A model generated the notes under the pieces. That model searched no databases. It had not been told where the DNA came from and worked only from the letters and a program-made list of their open reading frames with translations. A DNA stretch of 48,623 nt, from assembly GCF_030611305.1 (NCBI RefSeq), contig NZ_JAUWQB010000019.1, forward strand, positions 1 through 48,623, given 5' to 3'. The translations under genes were made by a program, and so were the position numbers. Of the stretch, positions 36,293-48,313 are shown piece by piece. Each line of letters begins with the position of its first letter. The stretch's first letter is position 1. Origin of the DNA: Desulfobacula sp. GTDB taxonomy: Bacteria > Desulfobacterota > Desulfobacteria > Desulfobacterales > Desulfobacteraceae.

Positions 36293-39200
36293 TTAAACTT
36301 GTGCAACCTCTCCAAACCCGACTTCAACATCGCTATATCCAGGGAAACCCGTTCCAGCAGGGATAACACGACCCATTACAACATTTTCTTTCAACCCTCT
36401 AAGGCTGTCATACTTACCTTCAATGGCAGCAAGCGTCAGCACTTTTGTTGTTTCCTGAAATGATGCAGCAGAAAGAAAACTATCCGTAGACAATGAGGCT
36501 TTTGTAATACCAAGAATTAAGGGCTCTCCTTTTGCAGGCTCTCCGCCCGTCATGGCCACTTCCCGGTTTATCTCTTCAAAATGGATTCTATCTACCTGTT
36601 CATCGGGAATGAAGTTGGTATCACCCGTACTAATGACTTTTACCCGTCTCATCATCTGACGGATAACCACTTCAATGTGCTTGTCATTAATTCTTACACC
36701 CTGAAGCCTGTAAACTTCCTGTACCTCATCCACCAGGTATTTGGCCAATGCCACCTCCCCTTTGATGTTCATGATATCCTGAGGGTTGGCACTTCCTGCA
36801 ACCAGGGGATCACCCGCTTTAACATAATCACCGTCATAGACCGTGACATGGAGTCCCTTGGGAATGGAATATTCTTTCTTTTCACCGACATCTGAGGGGG
36901 TAACGGTGACTTTCTGCCTTCCTTTGGTCCCTTTTAAAACTACCACATACCCGTCAATTGCGGTCAGCACACCGGGGTCTTTGGGCTTTCTGACTTCAAA
37001 AAGCTCTGCAACCCTTGGAAGACCACCTGTAATATCCTTTGTTTTAGTGGTTGCCCTCGGCAGTTTGGCAACAACATCACCCGCCATGACCTGATCGTCT
37101 TCTTCAACAGTCAGAATTGCATTCACCGGCAGATAGTATCTTGCAGCCATTTTTGAATTGGGAAGTTTAATCCCTTTACCGTCTTTATCTTTTATAGTGA
37201 TTCTCGGCCTGATCTCAGCCTCTTTTCCCTCAATTATGGTACGGGACACTTTTCCAGTTACAGGGTCAATCTGTTCCTGAACAGTGGATCCCACTTCTAT
37301 GTCACCAAAACGAACCCTGCCGGAAACTTCTGTGATAATCGGTGTTGTAAACGGATCCCAAGTGGCAATCACATCACCCGGTTCTATTTTCCGCCCATCT
37401 TTAATATGGAGGGTAGCACCATAAATCACCGTCTCCTTTGCTCTCTCACGTCCCTCTTCTCCTACGATAGTGATCCCGCCGCCCTTTCTATTCATTAAAA
37501 TGACCTCATTATTCGCAGAAATTACGGTCTGAATATCTTCATTGTACTTCAATACGCCACCGACCCTTGCCTTGATTTCTGCGGCTTCAACCTTTCTTGA
37601 AGCAGTACCACCAATATGGAAGGTTCTCATGGTCAACTGGGTCCCCGGTTCACCAATAGATTGAGCTGCAACAATACCAATGGCCTGGCCGATTTCAACT
37701 GTTACACCATGAGCAAGATCTCGCCCATAACATCTGGAACAGACCCCATGTTTTGAATTACAGGTAAGAACGGAACGGATTTTAATCTTTTGGACACTGG
37801 CTTCTTCGATCTTTTTAACATGATATTCAGTAAGCTCGGTATCCGCCCCGACAATAAAAGCGCCTGAGTAGGGATCCCGTATGTCTTCCTGGGTAACTCT
37901 TCCAAGAATTCTTTCTCCAAGGGTCTGAATAATTTCACCACCCTCGTATAGTGCTTCCACTTCTATACCGTTAATGGTACCACAATCGATTTCAATGATA
38001 GTACAATCCTGGCCGACATCGGCCAGACGTCTTGTAAGATATCCAGAGTTTGCGGTTTTCAAGGCGGTATCAGCCAGGCCTTTACGCGCGCCATGGGTTG
38101 AGATAAAATATTGAAGTACGGACAGGCCTTCACGGAAGTTGGCTGTAATCGGGTTTTCAATGATCTCGCCGGAAGGTTTAGCCATCAAGCCACGCATTCC
38201 GGCCAGCTGACGCATCTGATCCTTACTTCCACGAGCTCCCGAATCTGCCATGACATAAACAGCATTCAATTCTTCCGAACTATCATCATCCGTGGCGCCT
38301 GTTGGATTTTTCATGACTTCCATCATGGCATTAGCAATATCATCCGTGCTTTGTGCCCAGATATCAACCACCTTATTATATTTTTCCCCTTGTGTAATCA
38401 GGCCTTCTGAGTACTGATCTTTAATATCTTCTATCTGTTTTTCAGCTTTGGAAATCAGCTCCCATTTTTCTTTCGGAATAATCATATCGTCCACGCAAAT
38501 GGAAAGACCGCCCAAAGTAGAATATTTATACCCGATGTCTTTAAGCCTGTCAGCAAGGATAACGGTCTCCTTTAAACCAATATTACGGTATGCATAATCA
38601 ATAAGTTTTGCAATGGATGACTTATCCATGAGCTTGTTCACAAGCTTGAACGGCAACGTGGTTCTGCGTTCATCCACCTTAAATATGGTATAATAATCGC
38701 CCACTTTTCTGATGCCTGTAAACTGATCCTGTTTCAAGCCATATAGCTGTTCGACAACAATCTCAGACACCTGGAATGTGTTTTTAAATTCCTTTCTGGT
38801 TAGAATACCGGTTTTCCCCTTGGTCTTTTTAACTTCACCATCAGAGTATTTTTTTAGAACCTTATCAAATACCTTTCCGGCTTTTAACTCTTCCATTGCA
38901 GCTTCGCAATCTTCCAAGGTTTCGGTCCTGATTCTGCTTAATGCCAGGAGTGTATCACCGGGAATCGTTTCCCAGAGAAGAATCCTTCCAGTGGTGGTGT
39001 CGTACATTTCACCATCGATCCTGACTTTGATCTTGGCATGAAGTTCCAACTCACCGGCATCAAATGCATATCTGGCTTCTTCAATACTTGAAAATCTGAT
39101 CCCTTCACCCTTTTGATTACGCACTGCCCGGGTCATGTAATAAATACCCAGAACAATATCCTGAGTTGGTACAATAATCGGCTGACCATTTGCCGGAGAC

Positions 39201-40672
39201 AGGATGTTATTGGTAGACAGCATCATTATCCTTGCCTCAAGCTGGGACTCAAGTGAAAGCGGGATGTGAACCGCCATCTGGTCACCATCAAAATCAGCAT
39301 TAAACGCAGGGCAGACCAAAGGATGAAGCTGGATTGCTTTGCCCTCAATCAAAACCGGTTCAAATGCCTGAAACCCGAGACGATGAAGGGTTGGTGCCCT
39401 GTTGAGCATCACCGGATACTCTTTTACTACCGATTCAAGTGCATCCCAGACCTCGGTTTCCTCACGTTCAACCATTTTCTTGGCACTCTTAACCGTTGAA
39501 ACAAGGCCTTTTCGCTCAAGATAACTATAAATAAAGGGTTTAAACAGCTCCAGGGCCATCTTTTTGGGGATACCACATTGATGGAGCCGTAGCTCAGAGC
39601 CAACGGTAATAACCGTACGACCGGAGTAATCCACACGTTTGCCTAAAAGATTCTGTCTGAAACGCCCCTGTTTTCCTTTTAAGGTATCACTCAATGACTT
39701 CAAAGGTCTTTTATTGGTGCCCGTAACCACCCTGCCGTGTCGGCCATTATCAAACAGAACATCAACCGCTTCCTGAAGCATTCTCTTTTCATTTCTGACA
39801 ATAATATCAGGCGCATTCAGATCAACCAGCCTTTTCAAACGGTTGTTTCTGTTTATTACCCTTCGATACAGATCATTCAAATCAGATGTGGCAAACCGCC
39901 CGCCTTCAAGAGGCACAAGCGGTCTTAAATCAGGAGGAAGAATCGGGCACGCCGTCAAGATCATGCGTGTGGGTTCAATACCTGAATTTAAAAATGCATC
40001 AATTACCTTAAGCCGTTTGGACATCTTCTGTTTCTTGGCTACCGATTTGGTCAGGCGAATCTCTTCTCTTAATTCATCATGGACCTGTTGAAGATCAATC
40101 TCTTCCAGCAGCTTCAAAACAGCCTCAGCGCCGATACCGGCTTCAAACTCATCACCAAAAGCTTCAAGTGCTTCATAATACTGATCATCAGACAAAAGCT
40201 GAAGTTTTTTAAGACCTGTATCTTTAGGATCAATAACAAGATAAGAATCAAAATAGAGGACTTTTTCAAGATTCTTTAACGTCAAATCAAGAACATTGCC
40301 TATTTTACTGGGAAGACTTTTCAAAAACCAGATGTGAGACACCGGAGAAGCCAATTCAATATGAGCCATTCTCTCCCGGCGCACTTTTGATTGAATCACT
40401 TCAACACCGCATTTTTCACAGACAACCCCGCGATGTTTCATGCGTTTGTATTTGCCGCAATTGCACTCGTAGTCCTTGGTGGGACCGAACACTTTTGCAC
40501 AGAAAAGCCCGTCTCTTTCAGGCTTGAACGTCCTGTAATTTATTGTTTCCGGTTTTTTGATTTCACCATGAGACCACTCTCTAATCTGGTCAGAAGATGC
40601 AAGGCTTATCTGAACGCCCTTGTAAATCTTAGGATCTTTTGGTTTTGCGAAGAAATCGTATATATTATCCAA
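36293..40672 (-). CDS. rpoC: RNA polymerase beta' subunit
   Basis: Catalytic subunit of 1459 residues. The N-terminal zinc ribbon has Cys70, Cys72, Cys85 and Cys88. The magnesium-binding [12 protein letters not shown] places Asp460, Asp462 and Asp464 at the same positions as in E. coli. The second zinc site uses a cysteine in DVGQDC plus [11 protein letters not shown]. The bridge helix and trigger loop are in the segment with [19 protein letters not shown]. It starts 10 bases after rpoB and is followed by the rpsL promoter. Confidence 0.99.
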   Translation of the reverse strand: MDNIYDFFAKPKDPKIYKGVQISLASSDQIREWSHGEIKKPETINYRTFKPERDGLFCAKVFGPTKDYECNCGKYKRMKHRGVVCEKCGVEVIQSKVRRERMAHIELASPVSHIWFLKSLPSKIGNVLDLTLKNLEKVLYFDSYLVIDPKDTGLKKLQLLSDDQYYEALEAFGDEFEAGIGAEAVLKLLEEIDLQQVHDELREEIRLTKSVAKKQKMSKRLKVIDAFLNSGIEPTRMILTACPILPPDLRPLVPLEGGRFATSDLNDLYRRVINRNNRLKRLVDLNAPDIIVRNEKRMLQEAVDVLFDNGRHGRVVTGTNKRPLKSLSDTLKGKQGRFRQNLLGKRVDYSGRTVITVGSELRLHQCGIPKKMALELFKPFIYSYLERKGLVSTVKSAKKMVEREETEVWDALESVVKEYPVMLNRAPTLHRLGFQAFEPVLIEGKAIQLHPLVCPAFNADFDGDQMAVHIPLSLESQLEARIMMLSTNNILSPANGQPIIVPTQDIVLGIYYMTRAVRNQKGEGIRFSSIEEARYAFDAGELELHAKIKVRIDGEMYDTTTGRILLWETIPGDTLLALSRIRTETLEDCEAAMEELKAGKVFDKVLKKYSDGEVKKTKGKTGILTRKEFKNTFQVSEIVVEQLYGLKQDQFTGIRKVGDYYTIFKVDERRTTLPFKLVNKLMDKSSIAKLIDYAYRNIGLKETVILADRLKDIGYKYSTLGGLSICVDDMIIPKEKWELISKAEKQIEDIKDQYSEGLITQGEKYNKVVDIWAQSTDDIANAMMEVMKNPTGATDDDSSEELNAVYVMADSGARGSKDQMRQLAGMRGLMAKPSGEIIENPITANFREGLSVLQYFISTHGARKGLADTALKTANSGYLTRRLADVGQDCTIIEIDCGTINGIEVEALYEGGEIIQTLGERILGRVTQEDIRDPYSGAFIVGADTELTEYHVKKIEEASVQKIKIRSVLTCNSKHGVCSRCYGRDLAHGVTVEIGQAIGIVAAQSIGEPGTQLTMRTFHIGGTASRKVEAAEIKARVGGVLKYNEDIQTVISANNEVILMNRKGGGITIVGEEGRERAKETVIYGATLHIKDGRKIEPGDVIATWDPFTTPIITEVSGRVRFGDIEVGSTVQEQIDPVTGKVSRTIIEGKEAEIRPRITIKDKDGKGIKLPNSKMAARYYLPVNAILTVEEDDQVMAGDVVAKLPRATTKTKDITGGLPRVAELFEVRKPKDPGVLTAIDGYVVVLKGTKGRQKVTVTPSDVGEKKEYSIPKGLHVTVYDGDYVKAGDPLVAGSANPQDIMNIKGEVALAKYLVDEVQEVYRLQGVRINDKHIEVVIRQMMRRVKVISTGDTNFIPDEQVDRIHFEEINREVAMTGGEPAKGEPLILGITKASLSTDSFLSAASFQETTKVLTLAAIEGKYDSLRGLKENVVMGRVIPAGTGFPGYSDVEVGFGEVAQV

Positions 40673-40682
40673 TGTCTTCTCC

Positions 40683-43600
40683 TTATTTGTTTCCTTCTAT
40701 AAGATTCATATCCAAACCCAGACTATTCAACTCTTTGGTAAGGACCCTGAAAGATTCAGGCATTCCGGGCTCAAGAACACTCTGGCCTTTTACAATTTTT
40801 TCATACATTCTGGTTCTTCCTGTCATATCATCGGACTTGACAGTCAAAAATTCCTGCAAAGCATGAGCAGCACCATATGCTTCCATTGCCCAGACCTCCA
40901 TCTCTCCCAATCTCTGCCCGCCGAACTGGGCTTTACCACCCAGAGGCTGCTGAGTCACCAGAGAATATGGACCAATGGAACGCGCATGAAGTTTATCATC
41001 AACCAGATGGTGGAGCTTGAGCATGTACATGGTTCCAACCGTTACCAACTTATCGAAAGGTTCGCCGGTCCTGCCGTCGTAAAGCACGGCTTGACCGGAT
41101 GGTTCAAATCCAGCCATATTAATCAGCTTTTTGATCTCTTCTTCACTGGCACCATCAAAAACCGGAGTTGCCATATGCACCCCGTTTCTGTAAAGTGATG
41201 AAAATTCAATAAGCTTCCTGTCAGACATCTTTTTAATCTCTTTTACGAGAGTATTTTTTCTCTTGTTCGCCTTCTGGACTTCGGTTATGGAAAAAATCTC
41301 AATTACCTTTTCCCTTAACTTGTCCAGTTTTCTCTGGTTAAGCAGTTCATCAATTCGCTGCCCCAGACCATAGGCGGCATGCCCCAGATGAATCTCCAAT
41401 ATCTGACCGACATTCATACGAGAGGGAACACCCAAAGGGTTGAGTACCATATCCACCGATCTGCCATCTTCAAAGTATGGTAAATCTTCCACCCTTAAAA
41501 TTCTTGAAACAACACCTTTGTTCCCATGGCGGCCTGCCATCTTATCGCCGACGGAAAGAACTCTTTCCATGGCAACACTGATTTTGATCATTTTCAAAAC
41601 ACCCGGAGGAAGATCGTCCCCTTTTTCAAACCGGGATACCTGTCTGTTGAAATGCTCTCTGGCTTTCTTGATTTGCTCCTGCGCGCTCTCAAGTATGACC
41701 TGCGTCTTTTCAGTGATCACAGCATTTTTTATGGCAACATTAACAAGCACCACGACCGGAATATTTGCAAAAAGCCCAGGCTTTACCTTGGTACCTGATT
41801 TGACCAGGACCTTTCCTGTTTTTTCAAGATCTGTGATAATCTTCTTGCCGGTAAGAATGGACTCAACTTTTTCCCGTGCTACATCAGAGATAATTTTAAT
41901 TTCATCATCCCTGTCTTTTTCAAGTCTTTCTATCTCATCATCTTCAATGAGTCTTGTGCGATCGTCTTTTGTAAGGCCCCTTCTTGAGAAAACCTTGGCA
42001 TCAATAACCTTACCTTTTACACCCGGTGGCACACAAAGAGACGTATCTTTTACGTCTCCTGCTTTTTCACCAAAAATAGCACGAAGCAATTTTTCTTCAG
42101 GGGAAAGCTGTGTCTCTCCTTTTGGTGTAATTTTACCCACAAGAATATCTCCGGATGTAACTTCAGCACCCAGACAGATAATACCGCTTTCATCAAGATT
42201 CCTTAAGGCCTCTTCTCCAACATTGGGAATATCACGGGTGATTTCCTCTTTCCCCAATTTTGTGTCTCGTGCAAGAACTTCATATTCTTCAATATGAACA
42301 GACGTATAAACACCATCTTTTACCAGCCGCTCGCTCACCAGTATGGAGTCCTCATAATTGTATCCATCCCAGGGCATGAACGCGACCGTCACATTTTTAC
42401 CAAGGGCTAACTCACCCATCTCGGTGGAGGGGCCGTCTGCAATCACCTGACCCTTTTTTATCTCTTCTCCTTTTACAACGATGGGACGGTGATTAAAACA
42501 GGTATTCTGATTGGAACGAACAAATTTTGAACAATTATATATGGATACTGCTTTCTCAAAACTGCCTCTTTCCGTATCATTATTTCGGACAACAATCCGT
42601 TTGGAATCCACATCAACAATAGCACCATCGCAATCGGCTACAATAGTAACGCCGGAATCCCGTGCAACAATGCTTTCCATCCCGGTACCGACAAGAGGTG
42701 CTTCACTCCTGATCAGCGGAACTGCCTGACGCTGCATGTTTGATCCCATCAACGCCCTGTTGGCATCATCATTTTCAAGGAATGGGATTAAGGATGCAGA
42801 CACTGATACCAGCTGATTCGGTGAGACATCCATGAATTCAACATCTTTATTTTCAATCATTTCAAATTCACCGCCAACCCGTGAAGAAACCAAGGGATTG
42901 ATGAAATTATCATCAACGTCAAGGGGTGCATTTGCCTGGGCAATAGGATGTTTCTGTTCTTCAAAGGCTGTCAAATGCTCAATTTCCTTGGATGCATTCC
43001 CTTTATTTGCAATCCTGTATGGTGTTTCAATGAAACCAAAATCATTCACCCTTGCATAGGTACACAGAGAAACAATCAAACCGATATTCGGACCTTCGGG
43101 GGTTTCAATGGGACAAATTCTTCCATAATGAGACGGATGAACGTCTCTGACTTCAAACCCTGCTCTTTCTCTTGTCAAACCGCCGGGTCCAAGTGCAGAC
43201 AATCTTCTTTTATGAGTGGTTTCAGACAGCGGATTGGTCTGATCCATGAATTGGGACAACTGGGAGGTACCAAAAAATTCTCTGACGACCGCTGAAACAG
43301 GTTTAGGATTAATTAAATCGTGGGGCATCATGGCATCCACTTCCTGCATGCTCATTTTTTCCTTTATGGCCCTCTCCATCCTGACAAGCCCGATTCTATA
43401 ATGATTTTGAAGCAATTCCCCAACTGCCCGGACACGTCTGTTACCCAGATGATCGATATCATCAACCTGGCCCTGAGTATCTTTTAAATCAATCAATGTT
43501 GCAGCCGTTAACATAACATCTTCTTTTCGCAAAGTCTTTACATCGATCTTAGTATCAACACCAAGACGATGGTTCATTTTCAGCCTTCCCACTTTAGACA

Positions 43601-44810
43601 AATCATAATATGCTTGCCTGAAAAAAAGGTGGTCGACAAAATCCTGGGCAACTTCAATAGTTGCAGGGTTTCCAGGCCTAAGCCGTCTGTAAATATCCAT
43701 TAAGGCTTCTTCTTTATTCAGGGTTTTATCAGAAACCAGTGTTTTCCTCATGGAATCTGAGTTTGCCGGATCAACATAAAGAATATTAAAATCATTGAGA
43801 TCTTTTTCCTCTATAAGTTCAAAACCCTCTTCGGTAATCAGATCTCCAGATTTAAATAGGATTTCCCCAGTCTCTTCATCAATAACCTTCTGGGCAAAGG
43901 CTTTATCAATCAATTCACTATTTAAAATGGGGATATAATCAAGACCGTCTTCTTCCAGCTGCTTTAACGCTCGTTTTGTAAAAATTCTTCCCTTTTTGAT
44001 GACAATCTCACTGGTTTTAGGAGATTTAATATCAAAGTTTGCTCGCTGACGTTGCAGATTTTCCGGAGAAAACTTTTTAAAAAACGATCCATCCTTTTTA
44101 ATAATATGTTCTTTATTATAGAAAAAATCCAAAATATCTTCGCTGGTATAACCAAAAGCCTTAAAAAGGATAGATACAGGGAATTTGCGTCGCCTGTCTA
44201 TTCTTATATAAACAATGTCCTTGATATCAATTTCCATATCAATCCAGGAACCCCTGACAGGAATTATTCTGGCGTTGTATATAATTTTGCCTGTAGAATA
44301 TTTTTTCCCTTTATCATGATCAAAAAACACCCCTGATGATCTGTGCAACTGGCTTACAACCGCTCTTTCAGTACCATTAATAATAAAGGTACCCTGTGGT
44401 GTCATCAATGGTATGGTGCCGAAATAAACTTCTTGTTCCTTAATATCACGAATCGTTGAAATATCTGTTTCCTTATCGTGATCATAAACAACGAGTCGGA
44501 CCTTGATATTTACCGGAATGTCATAGGTCATTCCTCTTGAAGTGCATTCTTTCATGGAATGCTTTGATTCACTAAAAGAATACGAAACATATTCCAACGA
44601 TGATGTATCTGTAAAATCCTTAATGGGAAAAACAGATTTAAAAACGGCATGGAGTCCTTTTTCTTCCCTTTCTTCAGGCAAGACGCCTTTTTGAAGGAAA
44701 CTCTCATAAGAATCTCTTTGCATTCCTATTAAATCAGGAATATCAATGATTTTTCTTCTGCTGCCAAACTCTTTTCTAATACGCTTATTTGTCAAAAGAC
44801 TTCCGGTCAT
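40683..44810 (-). CDS. rpoB: RNA polymerase beta subunit
   Basis: Beta subunit of 1375 residues. ATG 44810 has GGGAG five bases upstream and begins [16 protein letters not shown]; an in-frame ATG at 44879 adds 23 residues unlike the family and is rejected. The rifampicin pocket near 43190-43280 reads [16 protein letters not shown] and [13 protein letters not shown], the sensitive-type sequence. The C-terminal part has [14 protein letters not shown] and the end [17 protein letters not shown]. It lies 116 bases after rplL. Confidence 0.98.
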   Translation of the reverse strand: MTGSLLTNKRIRKEFGSRRKIIDIPDLIGMQRDSYESFLQKGVLPEEREEKGLHAVFKSVFPIKDFTDTSSLEYVSYSFSESKHSMKECTSRGMTYDIPVNIKVRLVVYDHDKETDISTIRDIKEQEVYFGTIPLMTPQGTFIINGTERAVVSQLHRSSGVFFDHDKGKKYSTGKIIYNARIIPVRGSWIDMEIDIKDIVYIRIDRRRKFPVSILFKAFGYTSEDILDFFYNKEHIIKKDGSFFKKFSPENLQRQRANFDIKSPKTSEIVIKKGRIFTKRALKQLEEDGLDYIPILNSELIDKAFAQKVIDEETGEILFKSGDLITEEGFELIEEKDLNDFNILYVDPANSDSMRKTLVSDKTLNKEEALMDIYRRLRPGNPATIEVAQDFVDHLFFRQAYYDLSKVGRLKMNHRLGVDTKIDVKTLRKEDVMLTAATLIDLKDTQGQVDDIDHLGNRRVRAVGELLQNHYRIGLVRMERAIKEKMSMQEVDAMMPHDLINPKPVSAVVREFFGTSQLSQFMDQTNPLSETTHKRRLSALGPGGLTRERAGFEVRDVHPSHYGRICPIETPEGPNIGLIVSLCTYARVNDFGFIETPYRIANKGNASKEIEHLTAFEEQKHPIAQANAPLDVDDNFINPLVSSRVGGEFEMIENKDVEFMDVSPNQLVSVSASLIPFLENDDANRALMGSNMQRQAVPLIRSEAPLVGTGMESIVARDSGVTIVADCDGAIVDVDSKRIVVRNNDTERGSFEKAVSIYNCSKFVRSNQNTCFNHRPIVVKGEEIKKGQVIADGPSTEMGELALGKNVTVAFMPWDGYNYEDSILVSERLVKDGVYTSVHIEEYEVLARDTKLGKEEITRDIPNVGEEALRNLDESGIICLGAEVTSGDILVGKITPKGETQLSPEEKLLRAIFGEKAGDVKDTSLCVPPGVKGKVIDAKVFSRRGLTKDDRTRLIEDDEIERLEKDRDDEIKIISDVAREKVESILTGKKIITDLEKTGKVLVKSGTKVKPGLFANIPVVVLVNVAIKNAVITEKTQVILESAQEQIKKAREHFNRQVSRFEKGDDLPPGVLKMIKISVAMERVLSVGDKMAGRHGNKGVVSRILRVEDLPYFEDGRSVDMVLNPLGVPSRMNVGQILEIHLGHAAYGLGQRIDELLNQRKLDKLREKVIEIFSITEVQKANKRKNTLVKEIKKMSDRKLIEFSSLYRNGVHMATPVFDGASEEEIKKLINMAGFEPSGQAVLYDGRTGEPFDKLVTVGTMYMLKLHHLVDDKLHARSIGPYSLVTQQPLGGKAQFGGQRLGEMEVWAMEAYGAAHALQEFLTVKSDDMTGRTRMYEKIVKGQSVLEPGMPESFRVLTKELNSLGLDMNLIEGNK

Positions 44811-44926
44811 GATATCTCCCAGTGTGAGTTTTTCCAACCGTAAAAGCGGAGACATGGCACCATTGCCTTGCCCCCGCATAAATTCTATGCACCTTAAAAC
44901 TTTGTAAACTAACCTATTTTACAAAA

Positions 44927-45313
44927 TTATTTTACAGAAACCTGTGCGCCGGCTCCTTCTAATTTTTCTTTAATTTTCTGGGCTTCTTCTTTTGGAATTG
45001 CCTCTTTAACCGCCTTTGGTGCTTCTTCAACAAGCGCTTTTGCTTCTTTGAGACCAAGGCCTGTAATTGCCCTTACTTCTTTGATAACATTGATTTTCTT
45101 GTCACCAAATGTTTCAAGAATAACATCAAATTCAGTCTGTTCTTCTTCAGCAGCAGCATCGCCGCCGGCAGGCATTGCGCCGGCTGCAAAGGCCATAGGT
45201 GCTGCAGCAGTTACACCAAATTTATCTTCAAGTTCTTTTACAAATTCAGAAAGTTCAAGAACAGTCATGTTTGATATAAATTCAATAACACCATCTTTTG
45301 TGATATCAGCCAT
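44927..45313 (-). CDS. rplL: Large ribosomal subunit protein bL12 (L7/L12)
   Basis: Stalk protein of 128 residues that recruits translation factors. The N-terminal dimer helix segment is [17 protein letters not shown], followed by an Ala/Gly hinge ([20 protein letters not shown]) and the C-terminal domain with [19 protein letters not shown]-like sequence. Alanine-rich as usual. It follows rplJ by 56 bases and precedes rpoB. Confidence 0.98.
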   Translation of the reverse strand: MADITKDGVIEFISNMTVLELSEFVKELEDKFGVTAAAPMAFAAGAMPAGGDAAAEEEQTEFDVILETFGDKKINVIKEVRAITGLGLKEAKALVEEAPKAVKEAIPKEEAQKIKEKLEGAGAQVSVK

Positions 45314-45369
45314 TATTTTCTCCTAAATAAAACGATAAAAATATTTTTTAAAATTATAAGTAAAAATGT

Positions 45370-45894
45370 TTACGCCGCTTCTTTTTGATCTTTAATTGCA
45401 TTAAGAACATTAACAAAAGATCGGGGAACGCCGGAAAGAACATTAACAAATGAGGTTGGAACCGCATTAAGCGTGTAAACCAGTTTGCCAAGAAGTTCTT
45501 CTCTGGACAGCATTGTTGCCAGTTGTTTTATCTCATCAGGATTGAGAAGCTTTCCTGAAAAGACGCCTGCTTTAATTTCGAGTTTCTCGTTGCCTTTAGC
45601 AAAACCAACCAAAATTCTTGCCGGAGCGATAGGGTCATCCTTTGATAAAACAATGGCATTGGGCCCTTTGTAAAAATCTTCCATCAAGGCTGCATCTGTG
45701 CCTTCCGATGCTCTTTTCAGCAGTGAGTTTTTAACAACTTCTATCCGAACGCCTTCTTTTCTCAGTTGCGAACGAAGATCCGTCATTTTTAATACATCCA
45801 GACCTTTATAGTCAATCAGTATTGAGATCTCAGATTCTGAAACTTCTTTGGCGAGCCTTTCAACCAGTTCTTTTTTTTGGGAAATATTCAGCAA
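45370..45894 (-). CDS. rplJ: Large ribosomal subunit protein uL10
   Basis: Stalk base protein of 174 residues that binds the bL12 dimers. Family motifs: KKELVERLAKEVSES, DYKGLDVLKMTDLRSQLRK and VKNSLLKRAS. TTG 45894 is chosen as start because the strong AGGAGG site lies about ten bases before it, inside a longer frame from ATG 45915 that has no ribosome site of its own. The L10 leader lies upstream. Confidence 0.93.
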   Translation of the reverse strand: MLNISQKKELVERLAKEVSESEISILIDYKGLDVLKMTDLRSQLRKEGVRIEVVKNSLLKRASEGTDAALMEDFYKGPNAIVLSKDDPIAPARILVGFAKGNEKLEIKAGVFSGKLLNPDEIKQLATMLSREELLGKLVYTLNAVPTSFVNVLSGVPRSFVNVLNAIKDQKEAA

Positions 45895-45930
45895 TTTTCT
45901 TACACCTCCTTCCATTTATTATATTTTTTC

Positions 45931-46039
45931 GAAGGTGCCAACTAAACCAAAATAAAATAATATTATTTTCCATCTCGGCAGGCCGGCAAATCCGATTATG
46001 CACTTTTAAAAATAAAGTACACCTACTGTCTATGACAGG
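45931..46039 (-). promoter_or_regulatory. Ribosomal protein L10 leader (autoregulatory RNA)
   Basis: The mRNA between rplA and rplJ shows the L10-leader pattern. CCTGTCATAGACAGTAGGTG comes first, then a hairpin around GTGC, then ATCGG...CTGCCGAGAT, and a closing CACCT that pairs with the first AGGTG. In other bacteria the L10-(L12)4 complex binds this leader and represses translation of rplJ-rplL. The assignment is by recalled consensus and base pairing. Confidence 0.8.
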
Positions 46040-46048
46040 TTTAAAAAT

Positions 46049-46073
46049 CTATTTTATCAACCTATTTTATCAA
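46049..46073 (-). repeat. Tandem 12-base repeat at the rplA stop codon
   Basis: Minus-strand TTGATAAAATAG occurs twice with one base between (46062-46073 and 46049-46060). The first copy encodes the last residues and stop of rplA and the second repeats the same codons and stop just beyond it. Confidence 0.8.
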
Positions 46074-46754
46074 TAGCGGATCCACTTTTATACCCGGACC
46101 CATTGTTGAAGATACGCTGATTGTTTTTAAGTAAGTTCCCTTGCTTGAAGCAGGTTTTAATGCTACCAATTTATCTAAAAAGGCTTTAGCATTTTCAGTC
46201 AATTTTTCTGCTCCGAAAGAGACCTTTCCGATCGGCACATGAACAATACCTGCTTTTTCTACCCGGAAATCAATTTTACCTGCTTTCAATTCGTTGATTG
46301 CTTTTTCAAGTTCAAAGGTTACCGTTCCTGTTTTAGCATTCGGCATCAACCCACGTGGTCCGAGTATCCTACCCAGTTTTCCGACAGACCCCATCATATC
46401 CGGAGTTGCAATGGCTTTATCAAAGCCAAACCATCCGTCTTGAATCTTTTTAATGGTCTCATCATCGGCAATAAAGTCTGCCCCTGCATCCAGGGCCTCT
46501 TTTTCTTTCTCACCCTTTGCAAAAACTAATACTTTTACCTCTTTACCAAGTCCGTTGGGCAATATAACCGTACCCCGCACCATTTGATCGGCATGCCGAG
46601 GGTCAACGCCTAATCTCACGGCAACATCAACAGTTTCATCGAACTTTGCATGGCTCGTAGAAACTGCAAGCTCCAAGGCATTCAGTGGATCGTATTGAAC
46701 CGTTCTATCAACCTGTTTAAGTGCATCTGTCTGTTTTTTACTCAGCTTTGGCAT
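46062..46754 (-). CDS. rplA: Large ribosomal subunit protein uL1
   Basis: Protein of the E-site stalk with 230 residues, also the classical repressor of the rplK-rplA mRNA. Segments: [20 protein letters not shown], the [12 protein letters not shown] motif and the signature [20 protein letters not shown]. The start is placed at ATG 46754, which gives the family opening MPKLSKK and an AGAG site eight bases upstream; GTG 46763 and ATG 46760 are alternatives. Confidence 0.95.
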   Translation of the reverse strand: MPKLSKKQTDALKQVDRTVQYDPLNALELAVSTSHAKFDETVDVAVRLGVDPRHADQMVRGTVILPNGLGKEVKVLVFAKGEKEKEALDAGADFIADDETIKKIQDGWFGFDKAIATPDMMGSVGKLGRILGPRGLMPNAKTGTVTFELEKAINELKAGKIDFRVEKAGIVHVPIGKVSFGAEKLTENAKAFLDKLVALKPASSKGTYLKTISVSSTMGPGIKVDPLLIK

Positions 46755-46778
46755 TTTCATCACTCTTTTACTTGAAAG

Positions 46779-47201
46779 TTAAACTACTTCTATCCCCATG
46801 CTTCTTGCTGTACCTGCAATAATCTTCACAGCTGCATCAATATCTGAGGCATTTAAATCTTCTTTTTTGGTTTCGGCAATTGCAACAAGTTGATCCTTGG
46901 TAACTTTTCCAACTTTATCCCGATTGGGCTCGCCAGACCCCTTTGTAATCTTCGCTGCAGCCAGCAGCAGTCTGGAGGCCGGTGGCGTTTTAGTAATAAA
47001 GCTGAATGATCTATCCTGGTATACGGTGATGACGACTGGAATGATAGACCCTGCGTCATTGGCAGTCTTTGCATTAAAAGCTTTACAAAAATCCATAATG
47101 TTGACGCCATGCTGACCTAAGGCCGGCCCGATGGGCGGAGATGGATTTGCTTTTCCTGCTTCAACCTGAAGCTTTATTTGTGTCATTACTTTTTTTGCCA
47201 T
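46779..47201 (-). CDS. rplK: Large ribosomal subunit protein uL11
   Basis: A 140-residue protein of the GTPase-associated centre. Motifs are [36 protein letters not shown] and the end [13 protein letters not shown]. An AGGAG site lies ten bases before ATG. Confidence 0.98.
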   Translation of the reverse strand: MAKKVMTQIKLQVEAGKANPSPPIGPALGQHGVNIMDFCKAFNAKTANDAGSIIPVVITVYQDRSFSFITKTPPASRLLLAAAKITKGSGEPNRDKVGKVTKDQLVAIAETKKEDLNASDIDAAVKIIAGTARSMGIEVV

Positions 47202-47238
47202 TTTTTTTTAACTCCTGAAGCTTAACTATTTAAGCATA

Positions 47239-47769
47239 CTATATTTTAGTAACCTGTATAAAATTCAGTTCCACAGGGGTTGGACGTCCAAAAATACTTA
47301 CCAGAACCTTAATCTTTTCCTTGTCAGGTGACACATCTTCCACCGTACCATTGAAACTTGAAAACGGTCCGTCAATAACCCTGACTTCATCGCCTGGTTC
47401 AAAAAAGTATTTTGGTTGAGGCTTATTCTTGCCCTGTTGCATCTTGTCAACAATGCTCTGAGCCTCTTTGTCACTTATCGGTGCCGGTTTATTTTTCCCA
47501 CCCAAAAAACCGGTAACCTTTGCAGTGGAATTTACAATATGCCATGTCTCATTATCCAGATGAATTCTAACGAGAATGTACCCGGGGTAAAACTTTCTTG
47601 AAGATTCCCTTTTCTTTCCATTAACAAGTTCAACAATATTTTCAGTCGGAATAAGAATCTCACCAAATTTTTCAGGGTGTTTGGAAGCTTCTATTTTTTC
47701 TTCCAGAGCAACTTTTACTTTTTGCTCATGACCTGAATACACATGTACGACATACCATTTTAGAGACAT
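47239..47769 (-). CDS. nusG: Transcription elongation/termination factor NusG
   Basis: A 176-residue factor that binds RNA polymerase beta' and connects to Rho or to uS10. The N-terminal domain starts [16 protein letters not shown] and includes [17 protein letters not shown]. The C-terminal KOW domain has [20 protein letters not shown]. It lies between secE and rplK as usual. Confidence 0.98.
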   Translation of the reverse strand: MSLKWYVVHVYSGHEQKVKVALEEKIEASKHPEKFGEILIPTENIVELVNGKKRESSRKFYPGYILVRIHLDNETWHIVNSTAKVTGFLGGKNKPAPISDKEAQSIVDKMQQGKNKPQPKYFFEPGDEVRVIDGPFSSFNGTVEDVSPDKEKIKVLVSIFGRPTPVELNFIQVTKI

Positions 47770-47784
47770 GTTACTTCCCTTGTT

Positions 47785-48156
47785 TTATGTCAGGACAACC
47801 TGAACAAGCTTTGATAGGCTGTAGTCAAAAAGCCCTAGAAAAACTGCAATAACAAAAACAAAAATTATCACAACAATGGTTGTCCCTGTGGTCTGTTTAC
47901 GAGTCGGCCAAGTCACCTTTTTTAACTCCATCTTGACCTCTCTGAAAAAATCCATTGCTTTTTGGAAAAAATTTGGCTCGCCAGCTTTTTCATCAGTTAA
48001 ACTTTTTTCTGACTTTGCTTTTAAAGAACTTGCTACTATTGCCGATTTTGAACTTGAAAAACCTGAAGAGATAGCAGACAAATCTGTCGTATTTTCTGCT
48101 ACAGCCCTTTGCTTTTTCTTTTCACTTATAGGCTTTTTTTTATGTAATCGTGACAT
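47785..48156 (-). CDS. secE: Protein translocase subunit SecE
   Basis: Clamp subunit of the SecYEG channel. The 123 residues comprise a 65-residue hydrophilic, Ser/Lys-rich N-terminal extension without clear homology and a SecE core. The core has the amphipathic FREVKMELKKVTWPTRKQT followed by one membrane helix. Most non-enterobacterial SecE proteins have only this single helix. ATG 48156 follows AGGAG by four bases, and that site is partly paired in a leader hairpin. Confidence 0.95.
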   Translation of the reverse strand: MSRLHKKKPISEKKKQRAVAENTTDLSAISSGFSSSKSAIVASSLKAKSEKSLTDEKAGEPNFFQKAMDFFREVKMELKKVTWPTRKQTTGTTIVVIIFVFVIAVFLGLFDYSLSKLVQVVLT

Positions 48157-48163
48157 ACAACTC

Positions 48164-48210
48164 CTAAGTTTATCTTAGCAACCCGAATCATTTTTTTACA
48201 TTTGGGTTGC
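48164..48210 (-). promoter_or_regulatory. Competing hairpins between tRNA-Trp and secE
   Basis: On the minus strand GCAACCC and GGGTTGC (48204-48210 and 48178-48184) pair across 19 bases, extended past a bulge by CTT with AAG. A second stem, CTAAG with CTTAG (48174-48178 and 48164-48168), uses some of the same bases and covers part of the secE ribosome site. No T run follows the larger stem. Confidence 0.5.
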
Positions 48211-48223
48211 AAGACTAAAAATG

Positions 48224-48300
48224 TGGCAGGTCAGGAGGGAGTCGAACCCACAACTGCCGGATTTGGAGTCCGGAGCTCTGCCAATTGGAGCTACTGACCT
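48224..48300 (-). tRNA. trpT: tRNA-Trp (anticodon CCA)
   Basis: The 77-base gene on the minus strand includes an encoded CCA end. The acceptor stem AGGTCAG pairs with CTGACCT. The anticodon stem CCGGA/TCCGG encloses loop CTCCAAA with anticodon CCA, and the T loop is GTTCGACT within a GTGGG/CTCCC-type arm. It lies between rpmG and secE, a common location for tRNA-Trp. Confidence 0.97.
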
Positions 48301-48313
48301 GCAATAACTTTCG

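Noticed and set aside
41440-42297. 285-codon open frame on the plus strand opposite rpoB
   Set aside because: It is antisense to a highly conserved part of rpoB, has Ser/Pro/Thr-rich composition typical of reverse-strand shadows, and lacks a ribosome site.
44811-44879. N-terminal extension of rpoB
   Set aside because: ATG 44810 has GGGAG at the right distance and gives the normal family N terminus.
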